This document shows, in pieces, positions 8,480 to 16,760 of a stretch of 64,000 bases of DNA. This DNA is from Aquirhabdus sp. (GTDB lineage Bacteria > Pseudomonadota > Gammaproteobacteria > Pseudomonadales > Moraxellaceae), in contig JASLHI010000004.1 in assembly GCA_030149815.1 (NCBI GenBank), forward strand, positions 1 to 64,000, read 5' to 3'. The notes under the pieces are model-generated. The model was not told the origin of the DNA, ran no database searches, and was given only the letters and a program-made list of their open reading frames with translations. The translations under genes and the position numbers were made by a program. Position 1 is the first letter of the stretch. Each line of letters opens with the position of its first letter.

Positions 8480-10153
8480 TTAAGGATTACCTGTGTTTAC
8501 CACTTGTTTTGCTTCTTTGACCGCGTCATCTACGCTGTAACCACCGTAGCAGGATGGTGGAAGTTCTGGGAAGTTTGCGATCTGAAAGATATCGCGTAGT
8601 GGATCTTTGACACGCGCTAAAATCACCTTAATGTTGCGTTTTTGCATGGTTTGTACAAAAGTTTCCAATGTTTCTAGGCTGGTACTATCTAGACTGTCTG
8701 ATTCTTCAAAACTGATAATGATAATTTTGGTGTTGGGTAAGTGATTGATCTTGTGTTGAATGATGGAGAAAATCCGTTCAGCATTTGCAAAAAATAATGC
8801 AGATTCTGGACGAGCAATCAGTAGATTTGGAACTGTAATCGCATTGGGATGCCTGAGAATATCCACATAATCATGAGTATTATCTAACTCACCTAACCAT
8901 GCCACGCGTACATCAGACATCGTGCGTAACATCATGATCAGGCTGATGCCTATTGCTGTCAGTAAGCCATCAAGCACGCCTAGAATGAGGACAGCCAATA
9001 CTGCTGAGACGACAATTATACGATCCCGTTTCCATAAGAAATACGGACGAAACGCATCCCAAGTAATGCTATGACTGACCGCATGAATAACGATCGCGGC
9101 TAGAATGGGTTCAGGCGTATGTTCAATCCAAGGTAATAATGTAAGAACAAGGGCAAGCACGACCAGCGCAGCAACCCAGCCAGACCAGCGGCTTTGTGCC
9201 CCAGCGGATTCATTGGCGGAGGTTGCAGAATAACCTGCGCCAACAGGCATGCCATGAAAGAAACCAGAGAGAATATTTGATACACCGAGAGCCATTAAGT
9301 CTCGGTTGGGTGCGGAATTATCGCCGTGCTTGACCGCAAATGTTCGAATCGCTCCATAAGATTCTGCGTATAAAATCATGAGCAATGCGATGGCTAGTTC
9401 ACCGAGGCGTAGCCATTCAAGGCGGCTCAAATTTGGAAGAGTGGGCCATTCTAAAGCCAGATTGATCTTATCAACCGCCGCAACGCCGTGAGCTACGGTA
9501 AAACCAGAAACATCTAACGCAATGCCTCCTGCAATGACCAATAGTGCACCAGGAATGGTTTTCCAATGCGCAAATATTTTCAGTAAAACCAATGCAACAG
9601 CTGCGATCACTAATCCAGTGAGATTCCAGTGGGGCAAGCCAAGCGCTAGATCGTTGATATAACGAAAAATATCAGAATGCGTTGGTTTCACATTAACAAT
9701 ATTGGGAAATTGCTTGATCACAATGGTGATGGCAAGTCCAACAGCAAAGCCGCGTAGCACAGGTTTGGCAATAAAGTTAGAGATTTCGCCAAGTTTGGCC
9801 ATCGATGCTAAAACAAAGAAGCCGCCTGTGAGAACAATAAGTCCACTGGCAAGCAAGAGTCGATGAGTCGGGTCGATGTCTGACATGCTATAGATTGCGG
9901 AATAAAGTACCGCGGCTGATGATGATGTCGCGGAGACAATCGCAAAACGACTGGTACCAATGAGTCCATAGCACAATAAGCCAATCAATAAGCCAATAAC
10001 CCCTGCTTGCGGCGGTAATCCCGCAATTCCAGAGTAAGCAACGGCCTCTGGAAGTAACAACCCTGCAATAGATAGCCCTGCAATGACATCGACAAGACCA
10101 AATGTTTTTTGTCCCTGCGGATTGTTAGTCGGGGTATTGGTGGATTCATTCAT
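8480..10153 (-). CDS. SulP family inorganic anion transporter with STAS domain
   Basis: This 557-residue inner-membrane transporter starts with DVIAGLSIAGLLLPEAVAYSGIAGLPPQAG, the SulP signature region, in which the first helices occur (written here in parts: DVIAGLSIAG, then LLLPEAVAYS, then GIAGLPPQAG). About 10-14 membrane helices run to residue 420, and a cytoplasmic STAS domain covers about 440-545 (IIISFEESDSLDSTSLETLE). SulP proteins carry sulfate, bicarbonate, chloride or dicarboxylates; the substrate is not predictable here. The gene sits 7 bases downstream of the ParB-like gene and is very probably co-transcribed with it. Confidence 0.88.
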   Translation of the reverse strand: MNESTNTPTNNPQGQKTFGLVDVIAGLSIAGLLLPEAVAYSGIAGLPPQAGVIGLLIGLLCYGLIGTSRFAIVSATSSSAAVLYSAIYSMSDIDPTHRLLLASGLIVLTGGFFVLASMAKLGEISNFIAKPVLRGFAVGLAITIVIKQFPNIVNVKPTHSDIFRYINDLALGLPHWNLTGLVIAAVALVLLKIFAHWKTIPGALLVIAGGIALDVSGFTVAHGVAAVDKINLALEWPTLPNLSRLEWLRLGELAIALLMILYAESYGAIRTFAVKHGDNSAPNRDLMALGVSNILSGFFHGMPVGAGYSATSANESAGAQSRWSGWVAALVVLALVLTLLPWIEHTPEPILAAIVIHAVSHSITWDAFRPYFLWKRDRIIVVSAVLAVLILGVLDGLLTAIGISLIMMLRTMSDVRVAWLGELDNTHDYVDILRHPNAITVPNLLIARPESALFFANAERIFSIIQHKINHLPNTKIIIISFEESDSLDSTSLETLETFVQTMQKRNIKVILARVKDPLRDIFQIANFPELPPSCYGGYSVDDAVKEAKQVVNTGNP

Positions 10154-10159
10154 GGTGTA

Positions 10160-10789
10160 TTAGCCTTTTGCGGGTGGTGAAAGGGGGACTCCTGTCCATC
10201 CCGGCAAATAGCGCGCTTCACTTCCACGAGCCAAACCAACAGCTTGTTCTACAGCTTGTTTAGGAGATTGATTAATTAGCTCGACACCGATTTGAGGTCT
10301 AAAAAAGTCAGCCCAGAGGAACTCAGTAAAAGGAGCTGAATCTTTGGCATACCCACCTGCGACGCGAACAAACCCAGCGAGACTACGGTATGGGTCATTG
10401 CGTAGCTGTGTGATCTCTTTTGGAATTGCTGAGTAATCAAGGCGATTGCCATTCTCATCATAAGGATGAGTCAGTTGATGGAAGTCCATCACACGCCAGA
10501 ATCGATCAGGATCTAACCACGAATAATCACGTTGTACCGTGACCCATGCGGATTCAATGCCTTCTTCTAGAAGCGCAAGTCCGAGATGATGGTGATCCGT
10601 AATGTAGTAGCGACCTTTTGGCCCCAATACGCTAGGAAACCATTGTTGTTTTAGGCGTTTATTGCGGTCTTTTTTGCCTAAGGCATGCCATTCTGCACGT
10701 TTTTTTGCGACTTCAGCGATACCAACAGTGACTTGGGTCGGACGTAGTGTGGCGACATCGACTTCGATGAGGTGCTGGTGAGTACTCAT
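10160..10789 (-). CDS. ParB-like nuclease domain protein (ParBc_2 type)
   Basis: The 209-residue protein resembles the short ParB/sulfiredoxin-like family often labelled putative ParB-like nuclease: VDVATLRPTQVTVG at the N terminus, KRLKQQWFPSVLGPKGRYYITDHHHL in the core (catalytic-looking D-H-H-H cluster at YITDHHHLG), and a C-terminal region ending PGWTGVPLSPPAKG. No helix-turn-helix or ParA partner is adjacent, so chromosome partitioning is unlikely. Tight linkage (7 bases) to the SulP transporter suggests a joint role, for example nucleotide-dependent control of transport, but that is conjecture. Confidence 0.7.
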   Translation of the reverse strand: MSTHQHLIEVDVATLRPTQVTVGIAEVAKKRAEWHALGKKDRNKRLKQQWFPSVLGPKGRYYITDHHHLGLALLEEGIESAWVTVQRDYSWLDPDRFWRVMDFHQLTHPYDENGNRLDYSAIPKEITQLRNDPYRSLAGFVRVAGGYAKDSAPFTEFLWADFFRPQIGVELINQSPKQAVEQAVGLARGSEARYLPGWTGVPLSPPAKG

Positions 10790-10891
10790 TTCTTTTATCC
10801 ATTTGTTAGAAGTACGTGAATGTGTTGATTCAACTGATCTTAGTCTGTGTTCTGACTTTGTGAAAGGCGTTTGATATAAAAATAAAGCAAA

Positions 10892-10929
10892 AAAATACGC
10901 CGATCCAAGTATGGGTATCGGCGTATTTT
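10892..10929 (-). terminator. Terminator of the DUF3761-like gene
   Basis: Perfect 13-bp arms AAAATACGCCGAT (10892-10904) and ATCGGCGTATTTT (10917-10929), with A/T ends on both sides, lie about 50 bases past the stop codon at 10977. The hairpin could work on both strands. Confidence 0.75.
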
Positions 10930-10976
10930 ATGATGACAGCCTTCAGCTAAAGTATATTAATCAAAGGCATTATGAT

Positions 10977-11543
10977 TTATGAACATGCTTTGCCATGATC
11001 TGGACGGTCACCTGCTGCTTTTGCAGCTGCTTCAGTCATGTATTGACCTGCTTTGGTTTTGCCGTAGTATTTTGAACCAGAGCAATGATAAACCTTTGAC
11101 GCAGTATTGACCCAAACCTGACCTGCGCCGCCACCAGCTGCTGGTGTTGTTGCACTCGTTGTTGTTTTGGCGGTTGCTGCTGGAGTTGCCGTTGCTGCTG
11201 TCGCTGTAGTTCCCGCGGCTGCTGGGGCTGTAGTTTTTTTGCTAAAAATCGACATCAGTCCTTTTTTTGCAGGAGCGGCGGCAGGTGTCGTTGTAGGAGG
11301 CGTAGCCGTAGTTGGCGCAGGTGTAGCTGCTGCTGCACTTGCGGTATACCAAGCTTTGATCCCTTTATGTCCTTGGCATGCACCAGTCTTTGTTGGTGTG
11401 GTATTTAAAGAACCGTCATTACACACGCCCGTTGTACCTGCTGGAGTCCCAGCTGGCGCAGCCATTTCGTTTGCTTTTGCGAAAGCACCAGCGGAAGCCA
11501 TTAAACCAATGACAAGCGTTGCAGATGCAAATAATGTTTTCAT
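10977..11543 (-). CDS. Exported DUF3761-like protein with Ala/Thr/Pro-rich linker
   Basis: The start at 11543 begins a clear signal peptide (MKTLFASATLVIGLMASAGAFAK in two parts: MKTLFASATLVIG and LMASAGAFAK), giving 188 residues; the frame upstream to 11606 is not needed. The first mature domain (about 35-65) has CNDGSLNTTPTKTGACQGHKG, a DUF3761-type pattern of Cys-Asp-Gly and Cys-x-Gly-His. A low-complexity Ala/Thr/Pro linker (about 70-140) follows, and the C-terminal part (WVNTASKVYHCSGSKYYGKT, then GQYMTEAAAKAAG) is a second small Cys/Tyr domain seen repeatedly in proteobacterial exported proteins. Function is unknown. It is monocistronic. Confidence 0.75.
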   Translation of the reverse strand: MKTLFASATLVIGLMASAGAFAKANEMAAPAGTPAGTTGVCNDGSLNTTPTKTGACQGHKGIKAWYTASAAAATPAPTTATPPTTTPAAAPAKKGLMSIFSKKTTAPAAAGTTATAATATPAATAKTTTSATTPAAGGGAGQVWVNTASKVYHCSGSKYYGKTKAGQYMTEAAAKAAGDRPDHGKACS

Positions 11544-11723
11544 ATGATTTTCTCGCTTTAAGGTTAAATATCGTTTTGGGAACTTTGTTTGATTGACATA
11601 AGGCATTTTTGAGTTCGGCCTCCATGGCCTGATTCGGGATGCTTGTGAACAAATAATAGCCGTGTCCGTGTTTTTATGATGAAAATGTTACAAATCATTA
11701 CTAATTGATCGTGTTATGAACGA

Positions 11724-12713
11724 TTATAGGCGGCGATACCAGCGTTCTATTCCCACCTGATGCAGACTCAGGCGTGATAACTCATCAGGTAACCATTGTT
11801 CGTAATCACCTGTTGCTCGCATGAGAAAATCTAGAATGGTCCAATGCTGACGCAGAACTCGGCGTAAGCGGTGTGGCAACATTGGATGAAAGAGTCCAAA
11901 ACGCTGGAAGAACTGACGTGGATTTTTTCGCAGCCAGAGCCATGATCCCATCTCTAGCGTATAGGGTAGGAATAATGGTTTGCCTGCGCTATTGGCATTA
12001 TCGTAGAGATAGTCCCACAAATCACCGTGTGTGGTGTAGTGCATACTTTGCGGTTCAATGTGATAAAAATCATGCAGTGGATAATTTTGATTAAACAAGT
12101 CACATAGTGCGACAGCTTCGGCGAGGTGTGGTGGTGGCATGCGATGCGCTGCATAAGGAAACCACAAACTATCGTATTGTCCAAAACCCGAATGTAAATC
12201 CATGGCCATCATAAAGCTGGCGTTTTTGTGAGATTGCACGACACTGTCAATCAACGCTTGGCTTTCTGGTGCCAGTCCTTGACCACGATACCACGGCAGA
12301 TGACGACTTATTTTTTGTCCTGCGAGTGGCCAAATGTGTGGCCCGATGGCATCTACAGGCGCATTGCGCATGAGGTCGATGCCTTTAGATGTCGCACGTG
12401 TACCTAAATGCAATCCCGTCACGTTGATCAGCGGAATCGAAACAATTCGCATGGTTTTGAGTCGTTGTTGTAATGAACTATCCCAAGCAAGACAGCTTAA
12501 AGTGTGTTCTAGCCATGCTAAAAGAACTTGAGAGCCAATACGTTCATTGCCATGAATTCCTGCATATAGTCCAAGCGTAGGTACATTTACTTCTTCAGAA
12601 CCTATCGACAATTCCCAAATCGAAAATCCATCGATTTCTGCCAAGACGCGTGAGCGGACTAATGGATGTGAGCGGATCATCTCAAGACGAGAGAATTCAG
12701 CAATTTCAAACAT
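11724..12713 (-). CDS. M14/succinylglutamate desuccinylase-aspartoacylase-type zinc hydrolase
   Basis: This 329-residue cytoplasmic enzyme keeps the zinc and catalytic residues of the carboxypeptidase/aspartoacylase superfamily: GIHGNERIG with H54 and E57, DLHSGFG with H174, and TLEMGSW with E254 as the general base. Members hydrolyse amide or peptide bonds, such as N-acyl amino acids or cell-wall peptides. A near-perfect Pho box lies about 93 bases upstream (12806-12823) in the right orientation, so the gene may be expressed under phosphate starvation. No signal peptide is visible. The substrate is unknown. Confidence 0.78.
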   Translation of the reverse strand: MFEIAEFSRLEMIRSHPLVRSRVLAEIDGFSIWELSIGSEEVNVPTLGLYAGIHGNERIGSQVLLAWLEHTLSCLAWDSSLQQRLKTMRIVSIPLINVTGLHLGTRATSKGIDLMRNAPVDAIGPHIWPLAGQKISRHLPWYRGQGLAPESQALIDSVVQSHKNASFMMAMDLHSGFGQYDSLWFPYAAHRMPPPHLAEAVALCDLFNQNYPLHDFYHIEPQSMHYTTHGDLWDYLYDNANSAGKPLFLPYTLEMGSWLWLRKNPRQFFQRFGLFHPMLPHRLRRVLRQHWTILDFLMRATGDYEQWLPDELSRLSLHQVGIERWYRRL

Positions 12714-12805
12714 ATTTATTGTACATCCAGCATTTTATGCAAGCTTAGATAGAAAACTCGGCTAGAAACCTGCAGAGTATTTAGGCGAGACTATGCTGCG
12801 ATAAG

Positions 12806-12823
12806 ATGACAGAACGATGACAG
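12806..12823 (-). promoter_or_regulatory. Pho box (PhoB-binding site)
   Basis: On the minus strand this reads CTGTCAT-CGTT-CTGTCAT: two identical 7-mers that match the PhoB half-site exactly, with the canonical 4-base spacer. It points toward the M14-type gene, whose ATG is 93 bases downstream. TAGTCT, 12 bases beyond the box, is a weak -10 candidate. PhoB and PhoR are encoded in this same window. Confidence 0.7.
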
Positions 12824-12844
12824 AGAAATTGATGAGAAGATTGA

Positions 12845-12882
12845 ATTTTCTTCTAACCACATGCTGGTGATTAGAAGAAAAT
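12845..12882 (-). terminator. Hairpin terminator of hslO
   Basis: ATTTTCTTCTAA (12845-12856) pairs with TTAGAAGAAAAT (12871-12882), and the stem extends inward with imperfect ACCA/TGGT pairing. It lies 22 bases past the hslO stop. T-richness after the stem is modest. Confidence 0.65.
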
Positions 12883-12904
12883 TAGACGGCGATAAAAAGA
12901 GAAA

Positions 12905-13813
12905 TTAACTGACTTTTAAACCAAAAAGTGCCATCGCTTGCACTGGGCTAAAGCGATATGCGGTATTACAGAATTGGCAATCCATTTTAATTTCATCATC
13001 CGTTGCCAAAATTTCAGTGACAGCATCTTGCCCCACTTGCTTGAGGGCTTCAACGCAGCGTTCTCGTGAACAAGTGCAGCCAAATTGCAAAGGTTCTGCG
13101 TCAGGCAAGCGTACCTCTTCTTCGTGATATAAGCGGTGCAGGATTTCACGTGCGGGTAGCTCAATGAGTTCGTCGGAACCAAGCGTCTGAGTCAGCATCG
13201 TGAGGCGAGGCCATAAGTCGTCATCGACGTGATCTTGCTCTTCCTCAGTATTGCGCGGGAGTAGTTGAACCAATAATCCAGCCGCCGATTCCAGATCACA
13301 CGCCAATGTGAGCTGTGTTGGAATCTGTGCCGAAAGAACGTAATACTGACTTAAACATCCCGCAATCGTTGGTTCTTCAAGAGGGACGATTCCTTGATAA
13401 CGTTCGCCGTGCTGGTGCTCGATATTGATGAACAGTACCGCATCCGTGAGCGCGTCTAAGGCATCAGCACTGGTTTTTAGTTGGCTAAAATCAGTCTGCT
13501 CATTCCATTCCGCTAGACCACGTAATTCACCCTGATCGGTACATTCAGCCATGACCCATTTCAAGTCGCCACTGCCTTGGGCTTGTAAACTCAAACGACC
13601 TTTGAATTTAAGCGTGGTCGCTAAGAGTGCTGCCGCAGCCAGCATCTCACCAAGCATTAAGGCAATCGCATGAGGGTAGTTGCGTTGTTTGAGAATGGTT
13701 TGTAGTGCCTGATGAATATGTACGACATCTCCACGGACAGGACTGTTATCAATAAAGAACCGTTGCCGTGTATCGCGGGTGCTCGGATTGATGTTGTTTG
13801 CTGCTTCAGTCAT
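12905..13813 (-). CDS. hslO: Hsp33 redox-regulated molecular chaperone
   Basis: This 302-residue cytoplasmic holdase is activated by oxidation. The C-terminal zinc switch is intact: C246 and C248 (CTC) and C279 and C282 (CQFC), the CxC and CxxC pairs that bind zinc when reduced and form disulfides under oxidative stress with heat. The N-terminal core shows QAQGSGDLKWVMAE and GCLSQYYVLSAQIPT, standard for the family. A sigma-32-like promoter lies 38 bases upstream, and a hairpin terminator follows. Hsp33 would work with DnaK/GrpE, also encoded in this window. Confidence 0.95.
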   Translation of the reverse strand: MTEAANNINPSTRDTRQRFFIDNSPVRGDVVHIHQALQTILKQRNYPHAIALMLGEMLAAAALLATTLKFKGRLSLQAQGSGDLKWVMAECTDQGELRGLAEWNEQTDFSQLKTSADALDALTDAVLFINIEHQHGERYQGIVPLEEPTIAGCLSQYYVLSAQIPTQLTLACDLESAAGLLVQLLPRNTEEEQDHVDDDLWPRLTMLTQTLGSDELIELPAREILHRLYHEEEVRLPDAEPLQFGCTCSRERCVEALKQVGQDAVTEILATDDEIKMDCQFCNTAYRFSPVQAMALFGLKVS

Positions 13814-13851
13814 GTTGGGCTCGAGAAAATAGATATGATTTAAACTCTTTA

Positions 13852-13878
13852 ATGGAGATGATGGTCTCGATTATCAAG
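13852..13878 (-). promoter_or_regulatory. Possible sigma-32 promoter of hslO
   Basis: On the minus strand CTTGAT, 15 bases, then CTCCAT resembles the heat-shock consensus CTTGAA-N13/15-CCCCAT with one mismatch in each box. The -10 box is 38 bases ahead of the hslO ATG, and hslO is heat-inducible in E. coli. Confidence 0.45.
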
Positions 13879-13941
13879 AATAAGCCGATGTGGAATTTGT
13901 TGATGCATTGAGAAACTCAATGTCATTTCGCATCAATAAAA

Positions 13942-13963
13942 AATGCCCCAAATTTGGGGCATT
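13942..13963 (-). terminator. Terminator of ppa
   Basis: The perfect palindrome AATGCCCCAAA/TTTGGGGCATT is bordered by an A run on its lower side, which reads as a T run on the minus strand, 27 bases past the ppa stop. Confidence 0.8.
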
Positions 13964-13990
13964 CTAATGTCAATCAATCAGCAGGTCAGA

Positions 13991-14518
13991 TTATTTCTTA
14001 GCTGCAGCGATTGATTTAACGATTTCTTGACGAGCAACTTCAGCACCTTGCCAGCCGCTGATTTTGACCCATTTGCCTGGCTCAAGATCTTTGTAGCGTG
14101 TGAAGAAATGTTCGATTTGCTTGATCAGAAGTTCTGGTAAATCTGTGTATTCTTGAACGTGCTTGTAGAGCGGTGTCAATTTGTCATGTGGTACAGCGAT
14201 GAGTTTAGCGTCGATACCGCCATCATCTTCCATGTCGAGTTTACCAACAACACGTGCACGGATCACTGAACCAGCAACCACTGGGTATGGTGTAACAACC
14301 AATACGTCTAGCGGATCACCGTCTTCTGACAGAGTGTTTGGAATATAACCATAGTTCGCTGGATAGAACATTGGTGTACCCATGAAACGGTCTACGAACA
14401 ATGCGTCAGAATCTTTGTCGATTTCGTATTTGATTGGATCGTTGTTTGCTGGGATTTCGATGACAACGTAAATGTCATGGGGCGCATCTTTGCCCGGTGG
14501 AATGCTGTTATAGCTCAT
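13991..14518 (-). CDS. ppa: Inorganic pyrophosphatase
   Basis: This is a 175-residue family I soluble pyrophosphatase from the ATG at 14518 (a GTG three codons earlier is less likely by comparison with the E. coli start). [20 protein letters not shown] (split as YVVIEIPAN and DPIKYEID), [24 protein letters not shown] (core DGDPLDVLV with the metal-binding aspartates) and [13 protein letters not shown] are all present. It hydrolyses PPi to two phosphates and so drives biosynthetic reactions. It is monocistronic with its own terminator. Confidence 0.96.
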   Translation of the reverse strand: MSYNSIPPGKDAPHDIYVVIEIPANNDPIKYEIDKDSDALFVDRFMGTPMFYPANYGYIPNTLSEDGDPLDVLVVTPYPVVAGSVIRARVVGKLDMEDDGGIDAKLIAVPHDKLTPLYKHVQEYTDLPELLIKQIEHFFTRYKDLEPGKWVKISGWQGAEVARQEIVKSIAAAKK

Positions 14519-14681
14519 CACATACACTCTTTTAGTCAGAAATTAATGGAAAATTTGCACGCGACATTATAGCGGTAAAACGTCACTTTGTTTTAATTTG
14601 CGTGTGTGGAATACGTTAAATATTTCATCGCATCATAAAGTCAAAGTGCGACAGTCGATTACAGTTTGAGATAGTCGGTCT

Positions 14682-15077
14682 TTATAAGTGTGCCGCCATA
14701 TAAAATAAGTACATCGGGCAGAAGAAAGCCATCGTCCAAATGATCGAACGAAAGGTCGCCAGATTTAGTGCATATGCCGCAATGTACATGACGCGTAAAA
14801 AGACATAAGCCCATGCAAAGTAATTCACCAGAGGTTGTGGAACAACCATATATTCTGCGGTGAGTACGGCTGCAAGAAAGACGGGTAGCGTCTCGTAACT
14901 ATTCAAGTGTGCAGCGTGGATTCGTGCAGCAGCACCTGTGAGTTGTTGCTGAAAAGCACGTGGATTTTGGTTGTCTTTGATGCGAAAACGCCCAACGATC
15001 TTTGCTAGTCCAGAGGTTAATAATGGGATAACGCTGGCTGCAAGCATTGCATAAATGGCAGTAGAAAGAGGATGCAT
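14682..15077 (-). CDS. MAPEG family membrane protein
   Basis: From the ATG at 15077 this is a 131-residue protein with four membrane helices, the usual MAPEG size; a GTG at 15140 would add residues not seen in the family. RIKDNQNPRAF and ARIHAAHLNSYETLPVFLAAVLTAEY (with the E-x-x-P-x-F element) are typical of the bacterial MAPEG group. Relatives include microsomal glutathione transferase, but most bacterial members are uncharacterised. No partner gene adjoins it. Confidence 0.85.
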   Translation of the reverse strand: MHPLSTAIYAMLAASVIPLLTSGLAKIVGRFRIKDNQNPRAFQQQLTGAAARIHAAHLNSYETLPVFLAAVLTAEYMVVPQPLVNYFAWAYVFLRVMYIAAYALNLATFRSIIWTMAFFCPMYLFYMAAHL

Positions 15078-15193
15078 TATTTTTGAAATGTCGATATGAA
15101 AAGAGAATTTGAGTATGCCAGTAGTTAATGGACTTTTCACTATAGTGCTATTGCAAATATTGCATTTAAACTTGAAAAGACCTAGAGCGCGTT

Positions 15194-15241
15194 GAGCGGA
15201 GTCGAAATACGTGATATTTAAAAAACACTTCGACTCCGCTC
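15194..15241. repeat. Dispersed inverted repeat (REP-like), copy 1
   Basis: Perfect 13-bp arms GAGCGGAGTCGAA (15194-15206) and TTCGACTCCGCTC (15229-15241), continuing as AGTGACTG, lie between the MAPEG gene and the stop of cysK. A related element (GAGCTTGTCGAA ... TTCGACAGGCTCAGTGA) is found at 48630-48705. It may also act as the cysK terminator. Confidence 0.7.
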
Positions 15242-15256
15242 AGTGACTGTTTTTAT

Positions 15257-16264
15257 CTACTCTTCATCAAATAAGCCAGCGAACAACACCGATGATAAAT
15301 AGCGTTCGCCTGAGTCGGGTAGAATTACGACGATGGTTTTACCTTGCCATTCTGGACGCGAAGCGACTTTTACTGCCGCAGCAATCGCAGCACCTGATGA
15401 AATTCCCGATAAAATCCCTTCTTCTGTAGCGAGTCGGCGTGACCATGCAATCGCCTCATCGCCATTGATAGTTTGCACTTCATCAACGATTGATAAGTCT
15501 AGATTCTTAGGAACAAAATTTGCACCGATCCCTTGAATTTTATGTGGTGCAGGTTTGAGTTCTTCGCCATTTCGCGTTTGGGTAATGAGTGGCGATTCTG
15601 TTGGCTCTACTGCGACGCTATGTAATGCTTTTCCTTTGATTTGTTCAAAGTACTGGGAAATACCGCTGATTGTGCCACCAGTACCAACTCCTGCGACCAG
15701 CGCGTCAATATTACCACCCGTCGCATTCCAAATTTCAGGGCCTGTGGTTTCACGGTGAATTTTTGGATTGGCTGGATTTTCAAATTGTTGTGGTAAAAAG
15801 TAATGTTCAGGATCACTATCTTTGATCCGCTGTGCTTCAGCAATCGCGCCTTTCATTCCGAGTGCTGGATCAGTGAGTACCAGCTCAGCACCAAGCGCTT
15901 TCAACACTTTACGGCGTTCCAAACTCATGCTGGAAGGCATGGTCAGAATGATTTTGTAACCTTTTGCAGCAGCAACAAATGCCAAGGCAATGCCTGTATT
16001 TCCGCTGGTAGGCTCAATGATGGTCACGCCTTGTTTAAGTACGCCACGTGCTTCTGCATCAGCAATGAGGCTTGCACCAATACGGCATTTTACCGATCCC
16101 GCAGGGTTGCGACTTTCAGTCTTTACTAAAATTGTGACGCCAGCAGGTCCTAGTTTGTTGATGCGAATCAGCGGGGTGTTACCAATAGACTCAGCATTAG
16201 ATGGATAAATCGCAATGCCAGCATTGGCGTTTGTAGTTTCGGTATTTGAAGTTTCTGTCGTCAT
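15257..16264 (-). CDS. cysK: Cysteine synthase A (O-acetylserine sulfhydrylase)
   Basis: This 335-residue PLP enzyme makes cysteine from O-acetylserine and sulfide. The PLP lysine is K59 in NPAGSVKCR, followed by the substrate loop [11 protein letters not shown] and the phosphate-cup glycine loop [10 protein letters not shown]; the C-terminal SSGAA segment is also present. A Thr/Asn-rich N-terminal extension of about 20 residues precedes the fold; no later ATG would keep it intact. No other sulfur gene is adjacent. The 496-base upstream gap probably holds its promoter and that of the divergent hydrolase. Confidence 0.93.
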   Translation of the reverse strand: MTTETSNTETTNANAGIAIYPSNAESIGNTPLIRINKLGPAGVTILVKTESRNPAGSVKCRIGASLIADAEARGVLKQGVTIIEPTSGNTGIALAFVAAAKGYKIILTMPSSMSLERRKVLKALGAELVLTDPALGMKGAIAEAQRIKDSDPEHYFLPQQFENPANPKIHRETTGPEIWNATGGNIDALVAGVGTGGTISGISQYFEQIKGKALHSVAVEPTESPLITQTRNGEELKPAPHKIQGIGANFVPKNLDLSIVDEVQTINGDEAIAWSRRLATEEGILSGISSGAAIAAAVKVASRPEWQGKTIVVILPDSGERYLSSVLFAGLFDEE

Positions 16265-16760
16265 GATCGTGTCTTTTTTGAGAGTGTGATGGATGAAAAA
16301 ATATCATTGCTAATGGTGCACTGAAACCTGATGAATTTTCAATAACAGTTTGTGTAATCCGATAATTTATAAATATATGATTTAAAATATTTAATTTTAT
16401 TTAAATCTATTCTTTGCAGAATAAATAATAAGATAGATAAAAGGTCAGCATTTCATTATTTTACAGTTTAATTAAATTGTTTTATCACAAATTTTTTACC
16501 AATAAAGGATGTGATCCTTATTTTTATTTCTGAGACCAATAGGCTTCGGACTTCGCTATATTGTCGTGATTGTCTGACAGAATTTGCCGATATGTTCGTT
16601 GATATGTCCTTATTTGTAACTAAATGCTAAGGGAAGTATTGTTTTTGCCAGTTATAGTCGGTGTGAGGCGTATTTTTAATAATCAGTTATCGTTTTGTTT
16701 GAGAAGTCTTAATTGTTGATTCCATCGTGCACGATGTGTACGCATTGAGGAGAAGTCCGA
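16265..16760. promoter_or_regulatory. Long AT-rich divergent intergenic region
   Basis: These 496 bases between cysK and the divergent alpha/beta hydrolase hold no open frame I can support. A perfect 12-bp palindrome ATCGTGCACGAT lies at 16724-16735, 25 bases ahead of the hydrolase start and close to its ribosome site GAGGAG; it could be an operator. Runs of T and A near 16370-16510 are typical of promoter or nucleoid-protein DNA. No tRNA or riboswitch structure is recognisable. Confidence 0.4.

Noticed and set aside
10160..10789. ParB-like protein as partner of the orphan ParA
   Set aside because: The genes are 20 kb apart, the protein is of the short ParBc_2 type without a DNA-binding helix-turn-helix, and no parS-like repeats were seen.
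11100..11340. Repetitive GC-rich tract as a possible CRISPR or tandem repeat array
   Set aside because: It is coding DNA for an Ala/Thr/Pro-rich linker; repeats are irregular and in frame.
11167..11547. Ala/Val-rich open frame opposite the DUF3761 gene
   Set aside because: Its composition is simply the complement of the Ala/Thr/Pro-rich linker codons.
16561..16574. Paired TTGTC repeats in the cysK upstream region as a Pho box
   Set aside because: The spacing is 9, not 11, bases and flanking bases do not match.
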